From NCBI GenBank assembly GCA_964402115.1, contig CAYOBW010000213.1, positions 1 through 12,199 on the forward strand: a stretch of DNA of 12,199 nt. The letters are read 5' to 3'. The notes below the pieces were generated by a model. That model did no database searches, had not been told where the DNA came from, and saw only the letters and a program-made list of their open reading frames with translations. Made by a program: the position numbers and the translations under genes. The DNA is from CAYOBW01 sp964402115 (GTDB taxonomy: Bacteria > Verrucomicrobiota > Kiritimatiellia > UBA8416 > CAYOBW01). Shown in pieces: positions 5,683 through 12,192 of the stretch (its first letter is position 1; each line of letters begins with the position of its first letter).

Positions 5683-7971
5683 ATGTTGAACGGAAGAACG
5701 GGGCGGAAGGTCCGACTGCTGGCGGCCGGCCTGCTCGCGGCAGCGCTGGCGACCACGCTGGCAGCGGCGCGCGACGTGGACCCGCAGTACAGCCGCGTGG
5801 CCCGCCGCATTGCGCGCGTCCTGCCGCGGGAGCACCTGACCCGCCAGTCGTTCGACGACATCGTCGCGAGCCGCGCTTTCACCAACTACCTGGCCGCGCT
5901 GGACTACGACCGCGTCTACTTTCTCCAGGCGGACATTGACCGTTTCGCCGGCCGCCGGAGCCAGTTGGACGACCAGCTCAAGGCCGGCGACGTCGGTTTC
6001 GCGCTCGACGTGTTCGAGGTTTTTCGGGCCCGCGTCCACGACCGCGTGACATACGTGCGCAAGCTTCTCGCCGCGGGATTCAACCTCGACACCGTGGAGA
6101 CGTATGCCTGGAAACGCAAGCAGGCCCCCTGGCCGCGCGACGAAGCGGAATGGAACGAACTCTGGCGCACGCGCGTGAAGAACGAGTTCGTGCGCCGCAC
6201 CATCGCCCGCGAACGGCGCATGGCCGAAACGAACGCGCCGCCGACGGCCGCCGCACCGACGGCGCCAACCAACGCCATCCCCGCGGCGCCCGGGCAGGAC
6301 GAGGACGACATCTCCATCCCCGGCCTGCTCGAGAGCTACGAGCAGTTCCAGATGATCATGGACGACACGGACGACGAGTGGCTGCTGCAGCGCTACTTCT
6401 CGGCGTTCACGCAGGCCTACGATCCGCACTCCGAGTACTTCTCGCCGGCCAGCGAGGAGGACTTCGACATCGAGATGAAGCTCTCCCTCGTCGGCGTCGG
6501 CGCCCTGCTCGAATCCGAGGACGGCGCCGCCCGCATCGTGAGCGTAATCCCCGGCGGGCCCGCGGACCGCGACAAGAGCCCCACGCGCCTGCTGCCGGGC
6601 GACAAGATCATCGCCGTCGGCCAGGGCGCCGCGGAACCGGTCCACATCCTCCACTGGCCGCTGCACAAGGTCGTACGGCTCGTGCGCGGCGAGAAGGGAA
6701 CCCGGGTGACGCTGATCGTCATTCCCGCCACCGACAAAACGGGCCTGACCACCAAGCGCGTGGAACTCGTGCGCGACGAGGTGAAGCTCGAGGAGCAGGC
6801 GGCGCAAAGCAAGGTGCGGGAGGCGCTGGACGGCGCGGGCGTCGCCCACAAGCTGGGCGTGGTGACGGTGCCGGCTTTCTACGCCAATCTCGGCATCGAC
6901 AACCCGGCCGACCCCGCGTTTCGCAGCTCCGCGCGCGACGTCGAGACCCTGCTCCTCGGCCTGGCCACCCAGAGCGTGCACGGCGTCCTGCTGGACCTGC
7001 GCAACAACGGCGGCGGCTCCCTGCCCGAGGCCGTCACCATGACCGGCCTGTTCATCAAGGACGGCCCCGTCGTGCAGGTCGAGGAGAGCCTGTCCATCGA
7101 GAGCTTGCCCGACCGCGACGCGCGCATCGTGTACGGCGGACCGCTAGTCGTGCTGGTCAGCCGGCTCAGCGCCTCGGCCTCGGAAATCCTGGCGGCGGCG
7201 TTGCAGGATTACGGCCGCGCCATCATCGTGGGCGATACGCAGACGCACGGCAAGGGCACGGTGCAATCGGTCGAGCCCCTCGGGTTCGACGCCGACCTGG
7301 GCTCGCTGAAAATGACCAAGTGGATGTTCTACCGCGTCACGGGCAGCTCCACGCAGGTCAAGGGCGTCGTGTCGGACCTGGTCGTGCCGTCGCCGTTCGA
7401 CTACATGGATTTCGGCGAAGAGCACCTGGACCACGCCCTGCCTTGGAAACGCGTGGCGCCGGCCGACTACCGCCCCCTGGCGGACCTCAGCCACGCCATT
7501 CCCCTGCTGCGCAACCGCTCCGAGGCGCGCTGCGCCGCGGATCCGCGCTTCCTCGCGTACCGTAACGTGCTGAGCCGTGTCGAGGCGATGAACCGCTCGC
7601 CGACGCTCCCCCTGGACCTGACCACGCGGCGCGAGATCGCGCGGGCGGAGGATGAGCTGGCAAACCTGCAGAAGGAACTGGAGCGCAACGGGGCGGCCGG
7701 CACACCGGATAAGCCGAACGACCACGATCTGGTGCTGGAGGAGGCGCTGCGCATCCTGGCCGATCTTGCAGCCTTGGGGGCCTCCGCCGCGCCGCCGCCG
7801 GCGACCGCCGGCACGCCCGCGTCAACCAACGTCGCCGCCGAACTGGCGCCGCCGCCCGTCGCCCCGCCCGGCGCAACCGCCGCCGACACGCTGCGCCTCG
7901 TGCTCCGCGTCGCGCTCGCCATGCTGGCGCTGGGGCTGCTGCTGGCGTGGATCCGCCGGCGCGAGACGTGA
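5683..7971 (+). CDS. prc: Tail-specific (C-terminal processing) protease Prc, S41A family, with C-terminal membrane helix
   Basis: 762 aa. Prc proteases degrade or trim envelope proteins from their C-termini in the periplasm. Residues 8-29 form a signal sequence or anchor. Residues 33-265 are the N-terminal helical domain, including FTNYLAALDYDRVYFLQADID and YDPHSEYFSP. A PDZ domain spans about 268-348 (LVGVGALLESEDG; LLPGDKIIAVGQG). The S41 core spans about 390-570, with GVLLDLRNNGGGSLPEA (434-450), RLSASASEILAAALQDYGRA and THGKGTVQS. By comparison with E. coli Prc (Ser430/Lys455) the catalytic dyad is Ser498 and Lys524. The usual Prc C-terminal domain follows (DHALPWKRVAPADY; DPRFLAYRNVLSRVE). 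An Ala/Pro-rich linker (about 697-732) then leads to a hydrophobic helix (738-755) ending in positively charged RRRET, an unusual second anchor. The ATG is supported by the signal sequence and an upstream AAGGGG. Only a weak promoter can be suggested in the 96-base gap before it. Confidence 0.9.
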   Translation: MLNGRTGRKVRLLAAGLLAAALATTLAAARDVDPQYSRVARRIARVLPREHLTRQSFDDIVASRAFTNYLAALDYDRVYFLQADIDRFAGRRSQLDDQLKAGDVGFALDVFEVFRARVHDRVTYVRKLLAAGFNLDTVETYAWKRKQAPWPRDEAEWNELWRTRVKNEFVRRTIARERRMAETNAPPTAAAPTAPTNAIPAAPGQDEDDISIPGLLESYEQFQMIMDDTDDEWLLQRYFSAFTQAYDPHSEYFSPASEEDFDIEMKLSLVGVGALLESEDGAARIVSVIPGGPADRDKSPTRLLPGDKIIAVGQGAAEPVHILHWPLHKVVRLVRGEKGTRVTLIVIPATDKTGLTTKRVELVRDEVKLEEQAAQSKVREALDGAGVAHKLGVVTVPAFYANLGIDNPADPAFRSSARDVETLLLGLATQSVHGVLLDLRNNGGGSLPEAVTMTGLFIKDGPVVQVEESLSIESLPDRDARIVYGGPLVVLVSRLSASASEILAAALQDYGRAIIVGDTQTHGKGTVQSVEPLGFDADLGSLKMTKWMFYRVTGSSTQVKGVVSDLVVPSPFDYMDFGEEHLDHALPWKRVAPADYRPLADLSHAIPLLRNRSEARCAADPRFLAYRNVLSRVEAMNRSPTLPLDLTTRREIARAEDELANLQKELERNGAAGTPDKPNDHDLVLEEALRILADLAALGASAAPPPATAGTPASTNVAAELAPPPVAPPGATAADTLRLVLRVALAMLALGLLLAWIRRRET

Positions 7972-7986
7972 ACCGTGTTTTCGGCG

Positions 7987-8016
7987 TTGACGCCGTCCTG
8001 GGATTGCCCTTACATA
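7987..8016 (+). promoter_or_regulatory. Candidate hepT-mntA promoter (possibly leaderless)
   Basis: TTGACG (7987-7992) and TACATA (8011-8016) are 18 bases apart. Transcription would start at about 8022-8024, at or just before the hepT ATG (8024). No good Shine-Dalgarno precedes that ATG, which fits a leaderless message. The -35 box overlaps a small perfect inverted repeat, CGGCG-TTGA-CGCCG (7982-7995), which could serve as an operator. The -10 match is modest (3/6). Confidence 0.35.
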
Positions 8017-8023
8017 GACAGGC

Positions 8024-8443
8024 ATGCAAGTCAATGGCGTCATCCTGCGAAAACTCGAGATTATTGACGAAACCGTGCGCAAGCTCCGCGAACTGGGCGA
8101 CGTCACGAGCGCGCGGCTCGAGGCCGATTTCTTTCTCAAGAAGGGCATAGAGCGCGCGCTCCAGATTTGTGTCGAAGCCGTGACCGACGTGGCCCACCGC
8201 CTTGTCGCGCTGGAGGGCCGGCCACCGTCCTCCACCGCCGGCAAAGCGCTCGACGCCATCGCATCCATGGGCGCCATTGTCAGCGCGGCGGCGTACCGCC
8301 CCATGGTGCAATTCCGCAACATCGTCGTGCACCGGTATGAAATCGTGGACAACGAGATACTCTTGGGCATCCTGCGCTGCCACCTGGACGACTTCCAACG
8401 CTTCATGGACGAGATCCGCGGTTATGTTGCACGCCAATCTTGA
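8024..8443 (+). CDS. hepT: HepT-like HEPN toxin (RNase) of a HepT-MntA toxin-antitoxin system
   Basis: 139 aa, all-helical, of the HEPN fold (DUF86/HepT family). The motif RNIVVHRY (residues 98-105) is the RX4HXY signature: Arg98 and His103 form the RNase active site. Tyr105 corresponds to the tyrosine that, in the Shewanella HepT-MntA system, is modified with several AMP groups by the partner MntA to silence the toxin. Size and the order toxin-then-antitoxin fit the family (about 130-140 aa). The gene overlaps mntA by 20 bases, implying coupled expression. The sequence appears slightly less GC-rich at third codon positions than the flanking protease (for example ATTATTGAC near the start), which may hint at transfer, but this was not measured. 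The N-terminal region (MQVNGVILRKLEIIDETVRKL) is typical, so the start is accepted despite the lack of a clear ribosome-binding site. Confidence 0.88.
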   Translation: MQVNGVILRKLEIIDETVRKLRELGDVTSARLEADFFLKKGIERALQICVEAVTDVAHRLVALEGRPPSSTAGKALDAIASMGAIVSAAAYRPMVQFRNIVVHRYEIVDNEILLGILRCHLDDFQRFMDEIRGYVARQS

Positions 8444-8792
8444 GCAACTGGGGCGGTACCTGGCGGAGCGGGGCGACGTTATTTGCGCCGTCGTCTTCGG
8501 CTCGGCCCGGGGCGGTGTCGTGGCGGAAGGCAGCGATCTGGATCTGGCGGTCTACTTCGTCCGAAAGCCTGAGGGTGAGGCTTTCATCCGCTTCCTGGTG
8601 GACGCCGCCGAGGCGGCGGAATGCGACGACATTGACTTCACCGACCTCGCGCAGGCCGAACCGATCCTGGCGTTCGAGGCCCTGTCCGGGCGCTTCATCT
8701 GCAATACGGACCACGGGAAGACAGCGTCGCTGACGTCGCTTGTCTGCCGGGAATACGAAGACACCATGTTCCGGCTGACACACGCCGCGTAG
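8424..8792 (+). CDS. mntA: MntA-like minimal nucleotidyltransferase antitoxin
   Basis: 122 aa. GSARGGVVAEGSDLDLAVYF (residues 26-45) contains the GSX10DXD motif of minimal nucleotidyltransferases, with metal-binding Asp38 and Asp40. DDIDFTDL (68-75) supplies the third acidic residue, probably Asp71. In the characterised system this enzyme uses ATP to AMPylate the HEPN partner on the tyrosine of its RX4HXY motif, blocking its RNase activity. The ATG at 8424 is chosen because the protein then begins MLHANLEQLGRYLAERGDV, the normal helix preceding the catalytic strand. The frame stays open further upstream only because it overlaps hepT. The gene ends 9 bases before the convergent SDR gene. It belongs to the same transcription unit as hepT. 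Confidence 0.88.
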   Translation: MLHANLEQLGRYLAERGDVICAVVFGSARGGVVAEGSDLDLAVYFVRKPEGEAFIRFLVDAAEAAECDDIDFTDLAQAEPILAFEALSGRFICNTDHGKTASLTSLVCREYEDTMFRLTHAA

Positions 8793-8801
8793 CACCACTC
8801 G

Positions 8802-9644
8802 TCACCGCGCGCCCAGGAACTCCGCAAATGACGTCCGGCCGCGCTTCTCCGTCAGCAGGTCCGTCGTGGACATGAACAGGATCAGCCGGCCCATCGCGTC
8901 GTACTTCTTCGAGAACGGCCGCAGCAGCGCCAGCGTGAACGTGCACAGCCACACCGGCACGTGAATGAGCCGGGGCGGACGGCCGTGGTGCCGGAAACAG
9001 GCCTCGCCGATCTCGTCCCAGCTCATGTCCGCCGGACCGCCGACGCTGACCATGCGGTTCGCGGCGCCGCCGAGTTCCTCCGCCATCACGGCGGCGAGGT
9101 CGCTCACGTCCACCGGGGTGAACCGGTTGCGCCCCGAACCGACCAGGAACATCGAGCCCTTGGCGGCGTACTTGCCCATCTCCGCCAGGTCGCTGTAGAA
9201 CCCGCCCGCCCTGAAGATGAGCCAGGGTACGCGGCCCTGCTTCAAGGCCGTCTCGAAACGGTACTTGGCCTGCAGGAGGGGCACCTGGTCGTGGCCCTCG
9301 TCCACCCCGGCGGGCGAGATGAAGGCAAACAGCCGCACGCCCGCCCGTTCCGCTTCGCGCAGCAGGTTGACGTTGCCCTGGTGGTCCACGGCCTCGTGGG
9401 TGAGGGCCCCGGTCTGGCGCGTGATCCCCACGCAGGACACGACCGCGTCCACACCCTCGCACACGCCCTGCACCGTCGCCGCCTGTGTGATATCGCACGC
9501 AAAGGTCGTGAGCCGCGGATCCGTCATGCCCGCGAACTCCTCCGCGCGGTAGGCGAAGGCCGACACGTCGTGGTGCCGCTTCAGGCACTCCTGGATCAAC
9601 TTACGCCCCAACACACCCCCGCCGCCGGCCACCAGAATGCGCAT
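8802..9644 (-). CDS. Atypical SDR / NmrA-like NAD(P)-binding protein
   Basis: 280 aa Rossmann-fold protein. The N-terminal MRILVAGGGGVLGRKL carries the dinucleotide-binding glycine motif (GGGGVLG, residues 7-13; GATGxxG is commoner). DAVVSCVG (66-73), DHQGNVNLLREAERAGVRLFAFIS (87-110) and WLIFRAGGFY (141-150) fit the atypical or extended SDR group (NmrA/SDR_a5-like), whose members are reductases, isomerases or NAD(P)-sensing proteins. The classical YxxxK pair is not clear (AKYRFETAL at 126-134 is the nearest segment), so catalysis is uncertain. A hydrophobic stretch near 228-242 (VPVWLCTFTLALLRP) could contact membrane or a partner. GAGAGGTG lies 5-6 bases before the ATG and only 15 bases separate it from the preceding gene, so it is the last gene of the four-gene operon. 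The substrate is unknown. Confidence 0.8.
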   Translation of the reverse strand: MRILVAGGGGVLGRKLIQECLKRHHDVSAFAYRAEEFAGMTDPRLTTFACDITQAATVQGVCEGVDAVVSCVGITRQTGALTHEAVDHQGNVNLLREAERAGVRLFAFISPAGVDEGHDQVPLLQAKYRFETALKQGRVPWLIFRAGGFYSDLAEMGKYAAKGSMFLVGSGRNRFTPVDVSDLAAVMAEELGGAANRMVSVGGPADMSWDEIGEACFRHHGRPPRLIHVPVWLCTFTLALLRPFSKKYDAMGRLILFMSTTDLLTEKRGRTSFAEFLGAR

Positions 9645-9659
9645 GCCGCACCTCTCCGC

Positions 9660-10280
9660 TTACTCGTACTGAATGACCCACTCGGTCGAAGGCAGGGAGA
9701 CCTTGACTTCCTTGTGACTGGCCGACAGCGTCCCCTTGCTCTCCGCGTCCTTGCCGAGGCACACGAACTTGTAGGCGCTGCAGGTGTCCAGTTTGACGGC
9801 CTCGAGGAAGGCGTCCGTCCGCACCATAAGCGACACGATGCTGCTCATCTTGCCGTCCTTCAGCACCGGGTACCGCAGGGCAACCAGCCGCGGCTGGGCA
9901 AGGCTGCCATGGCCGGGCTCGCTGAGCTGCGGCGCAGGCGCTTTCGCCATCAGGTCCCGGAAGTAATCCAGCTCCTTCACCTTCCGCAGGCTGAAACCCA
10001 CGGCCAGGAAATGCGACTTGAAGTACACCGCGCGAATCTCCCAGTCCGCGTTGATGAGCGTGCTCCCGTACAGCCCCTCAATCCCTTCCAGGTGCGGCTT
10101 CATGACCGTCCGAAAGGTCTCGTCGGTCGGCTGCTGGGCCGCGGCCTGCTCCATACGCTTGAACAGGTCCCCGAAGTACTTCTCGACCGCCGTCTTCAGC
10201 TCCGCCTCGGTCGGCGCCGACCATGCCGCCCCCGCCACCAACCACGCCGCCGCCATGCTCAGCCATGTTCTTCCGCTCAT
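9660..10280 (-). CDS. Small secreted protein of unknown function, possibly Cache-like
   Basis: 206 aa. MSGRTWLSMAAAWLVAGAAWSA is a clear signal peptide with cleavage near residue 22, so the product is periplasmic or secreted; there is no lipobox cysteine and no later membrane helix. A helical segment (26-60) is followed by an alpha/beta part: GLYGSTLINADWEIRAVYF, LDYFRDLM, RLVALRYPVLKDGKMSSIVSLMVRTDAFLEAV. The last of these has the feel of a single Cache (extracellular PAS-like) sensor domain, here without a kinase or chemoreceptor. The assignment is weak. Two cysteines (167 and 174) could form a disulphide. AAGGAG lies 10 bases before the ATG. It sits 24 bases after the methyltransferase gene and 15 before the SDR gene, so it is co-transcribed with cytoplasmic enzymes, which is unexpected for a stand-alone exported protein. 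Confidence 0.8.
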   Translation of the reverse strand: MSGRTWLSMAAAWLVAGAAWSAPTEAELKTAVEKYFGDLFKRMEQAAAQQPTDETFRTVMKPHLEGIEGLYGSTLINADWEIRAVYFKSHFLAVGFSLRKVKELDYFRDLMAKAPAPQLSEPGHGSLAQPRLVALRYPVLKDGKMSSIVSLMVRTDAFLEAVKLDTCSAYKFVCLGKDAESKGTLSASHKEVKVSLPSTEWVIQYE

Positions 10281-10304
10281 ATCCGTCCCGCTCCTTCCGT
10301 GTGT

Positions 10305-10973
10305 TTAGTTGATAATCTCGAACACCGTGATGTAACCGGCGTGGTGCGACACGCGGCGCACCTGTCCGAAAGGGGTTTCCGCCAGCGCCCGCCGCAACTC
10401 GCCGCGGATGTTCTCGCGAATCTCCTCCTGCTGAAAGAGCACGTAGCCGGACCAGGCGCAGAGCCGGCCGAACCAGTTGGAAGGCACGTCCACGTCCACG
10501 ATGACGATGCGGCCGCCAGGCTTGACGACACGCCGCAACTCGCGCAGGGAGCGCCGTTTCAGGTCGGCGTCCAGGTGATGAAAGAAGAACGTCGAAACCG
10601 CCGCGTCGAACGCGGCATCCGGATAGGCCAGCGCCTCCGCGACCCCGACGTCGAAACGGATGTTGGGCAGGCTCGCGCCCTTGCGGCGCGCCACCTGGAT
10701 CATCCGGGGCGCCGCGTCCAGCCCGACCACCAGGGATTCCGACTTGTCGGTCAGCGCCGCCGCCAGGCAGCGGGTGAGCGTGCCGGTGCCGCACCCGATG
10801 TCCAGCACGCGCTCGCGCCCGCGCAGCGCCAGCAGCGCCAGCACGTGCCGGCGGTAGCGCCCCTCCTGCCCCAGCGTCATCACCGGGGCCAGCGTGTCGT
10901 ACACCGCCGCGGCGTGATCGAGGGTCCGGCCGCGCGTGGCCGGGGCGCTTTCAATGGGAGGTGACGCAGACAC
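10305..10973 (-). CDS. SAM-dependent class I methyltransferase (UbiE-like)
   Basis: 222 aa. Motif I is VLDIGCGTGTL (56-66), the acidic residue binding the SAM ribose is Asp86 in GLDAAPRM, motif II is FDAAVSTFFFHHL (122-134) and motif III is LRRVVKPGGRIVIVD (146-160). This is the UbiE/COQ5-type arrangement of small-molecule C- or O-methyltransferases, many acting on quinones or lipids. The start is GTG at 10973, supported by GGAGGA eight bases upstream inside the preceding gene. Starting there overlaps the isoprenoid-synthase gene by 23 bases, implying translational coupling and a shared pathway. The C-terminal region (LCAWSGYVLFQQEEIRENIRG) shows no extra domain that would reveal the substrate. 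Methylation of an isoprenoid product made by the first gene is an inference from gene order. Confidence 0.88.
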   Translation of the reverse strand: MSASPPIESAPATRGRTLDHAAAVYDTLAPVMTLGQEGRYRRHVLALLALRGRERVLDIGCGTGTLTRCLAAALTDKSESLVVGLDAAPRMIQVARRKGASLPNIRFDVGVAEALAYPDAAFDAAVSTFFFHHLDADLKRRSLRELRRVVKPGGRIVIVDVDVPSNWFGRLCAWSGYVLFQQEEIRENIRGELRRALAETPFGQVRRVSHHAGYITVFEIIN

Positions 10974-12009
10974 GCAGCAAGTCCTCCAGGTCCAGCACCA
11001 CGAACATCGAGTAGGCCAGCTTCTCGGCCAGCCCCCCCTGCAGCCCCAGGCCGGCGATCTGCAGCTCGCCCAACCCTTCCGTCAGGTAGCGGACGCCCAG
11101 CCGCGCTGCCGCCAACGCGGCCTGCGGGGCCTCCATGTAGAGGCGCTCGCCGGGCAGCACCCCGCGCGTCGCCCAGGCGGTCGGCAGCGGACTGCCCGCC
11201 TGCTCCAGCACGGCCAGGAGGTAGTTGTGGCGGCGCTCGCGCACGTCGCGCGCCAGGTCGCGGACGTCGTCGAGAATCTGGCACCCCACGCCGAACCGCA
11301 GCAGGCCCTGCTTCAGCCGCTCGACACAACCGCGATCGAGGTCCGTCTCGACGACGTCGGGGCCGAGGAACGGGAGCTTGAACAGGAGGCCGGTTTTCAA
11401 GACATGCACGGTTTCGAGCACATAGGAGGGCGACGCCTGCCGGACGATCCCCCCCTCCTCCGTCGCCTCCTGCGCGGCGCTGGGCAGCAGGAGCCGGAGC
11501 GATTCATCGGCCAGTGCGTCTGCCTGCCGCCGGCTGATGACGCCGTCGTCCTCCGCCTCGCGCAGAATCCGCCCGAGCAGACGATCGGCCGCCATGACCG
11601 TGACGACTTCGCGCATGACACGCGACTGCGCGGGCATTTCCAGCGGCAGCACGCTCTTGTCCTCGTTGTCCAGCAGGTTGTCGGCGCTGGTGACCCACAT
11701 CCGGAAGAGGTAGTTGAGCTTGCCGTAGAGCAACCGGCGGGGGGCGGGCAGCTCGAGCACCAGGTACATCGTGTGGAAGAGCGTCGAGAAGAGGTTCTTG
11801 CGCAGCGTGTACCAGGAGGCGGGCACCACCCCCGTGCGCACCGCATAGGCCGGTGGCGTGCCGGGCGGCGACTGGACCAGGTCATCGGCCAGGGCATGCA
11901 CGGCCCGCATGCAGGCCTGCTGCTCCACCCACGCCCGGCGCAGGCGCCAGCCCACCCCCCACACTCCGCTCACCCACTCGGCATTTGATGGCGTCGGCTC
12001 AGCGGACAT
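10951..12009 (-). CDS. Class I isoprenoid-synthase-like protein (prenyl/terpene synthase fold)
   Basis: 352 aa, helix-rich. The first aspartate-rich motif is SADNLLDNEDK (108-118), with Asp110, Asp114 and Asp117. KTGLLFKLP (205-213) resembles the KT segment of polyprenyl diphosphate synthases. The second motif is GCQILDDVRDLARDVRERRHNY (242-263, Asp247/248/251/255), which recalls both polyprenyl synthases and squalene/phytoene synthases. These motifs bind Mg2+-diphosphate in class I enzymes. Exact family and product (chain-elongating synthase, head-to-head condensing enzyme or terpene cyclase) cannot be decided. The first motif is not the canonical DDxxD. ATG at 12009 is chosen because AAAGGTG lies five bases upstream and the predicted transcription start lies between it and the earlier in-frame ATG at 12054. 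It is the first gene of the operon and overlaps the methyltransferase by 23 bases. Confidence 0.8.
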   Translation of the reverse strand: MSAEPTPSNAEWVSGVWGVGWRLRRAWVEQQACMRAVHALADDLVQSPPGTPPAYAVRTGVVPASWYTLRKNLFSTLFHTMYLVLELPAPRRLLYGKLNYLFRMWVTSADNLLDNEDKSVLPLEMPAQSRVMREVVTVMAADRLLGRILREAEDDGVISRRQADALADESLRLLLPSAAQEATEEGGIVRQASPSYVLETVHVLKTGLLFKLPFLGPDVVETDLDRGCVERLKQGLLRFGVGCQILDDVRDLARDVRERRHNYLLAVLEQAGSPLPTAWATRGVLPGERLYMEAPQAALAAARLGVRYLTEGLGELQIAGLGLQGGLAEKLAYSMFVVLDLEDLLRVCVTSH

Positions 12010-12031
12010 ACGCACCTTTCTTCCCCACAAC

Positions 12032-12056
12032 AAATGCGACCAGAATAGTCGCATTT
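12032..12056. promoter_or_regulatory. Operator-like palindrome overlapping the operon promoter
   Basis: AAATGCGAC (12032-12040) and GTCGCATTT (12048-12056) are perfect 9-base inverted arms separated by 7 bases. The spacer contains the -10 box on the minus strand. The 16-base centre-to-centre distance and the position over the -10 fit a dimeric repressor site. As RNA it could form a hairpin only if transcription began further upstream. No T tract follows, so it is not a terminator. Confidence 0.5.
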
Positions 12057-12070
12057 CACACGCAGGGCAA
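12042..12070 (-). promoter_or_regulatory. Promoter of the isoprenoid operon
   Basis: On the minus strand TTGCCC (12070-12065) and TATTCT (12047-12042) are exactly 17 bases apart, each matching the sigma-70 consensus at 4 of 6 positions. Transcription would start near 12034-12036, about 25 bases before the ATG at 12009. The -10 box lies within the spacer of a perfect inverted repeat. Confidence 0.5.
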
Positions 12071-12072
12071 GA

Positions 12073-12192
12073 GGAATCGGAGTTGGAATCGGCGTTGGCG
12101 GAACGGACAGAGAGAGGAAGAGCGAAAGGGTTGTGGGAGGAATGCCACTCGGCGTCGGGGTCGGTATCGGAATCGGTATCGACATCCCCATC
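12073..12192. repeat. Degenerate hexanucleotide repeat tracts
   Basis: Two tracts with period six on the plus strand. The first, 12073-12102, reads GGAATC, GGAGTT, GGAATC, GGCGTT, GGCGGA. The second, 12151-12192, reads GGCGTC, GGGGTC, GGTATC, GGAATC, GGTATC, GACATC, CCCATC. A purine-rich linker containing GAGCGAAAGGG lies between them. A frame read through this on the minus strand gives Ile-Pro/Thr-Pro repeats, which is an artefact. The element runs up to the window edge and may continue. Confidence 0.65.

Noticed and set aside
5155..6981. A 608-codon minus-strand open frame across the protease gene
   Set aside because: It is antisense to a full Prc protein with catalytic motifs and has the low-complexity composition of a shadow frame.
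8961..10964. A 667-codon plus-strand open frame opposite the isoprenoid operon
   Set aside because: It runs antisense to the SDR, Cache-like and methyltransferase genes, which carry recognisable motifs and ribosome-binding sites. The frame itself shows none.
12010..12054. An upstream in-frame ATG extending the isoprenoid-synthase-like protein by 15 residues
   Set aside because: It would start inside the palindrome upstream of the predicted transcription start and lacks a Shine-Dalgarno, whereas the ATG at 12009 has AAAGGTG at good spacing.
11970..12191. A small minus-strand frame with Ile-Pro and Thr-Pro repeats
   Set aside because: It is a translation of the hexamer DNA repeat and overlaps the promoter and start of the isoprenoid-synthase gene in another frame.
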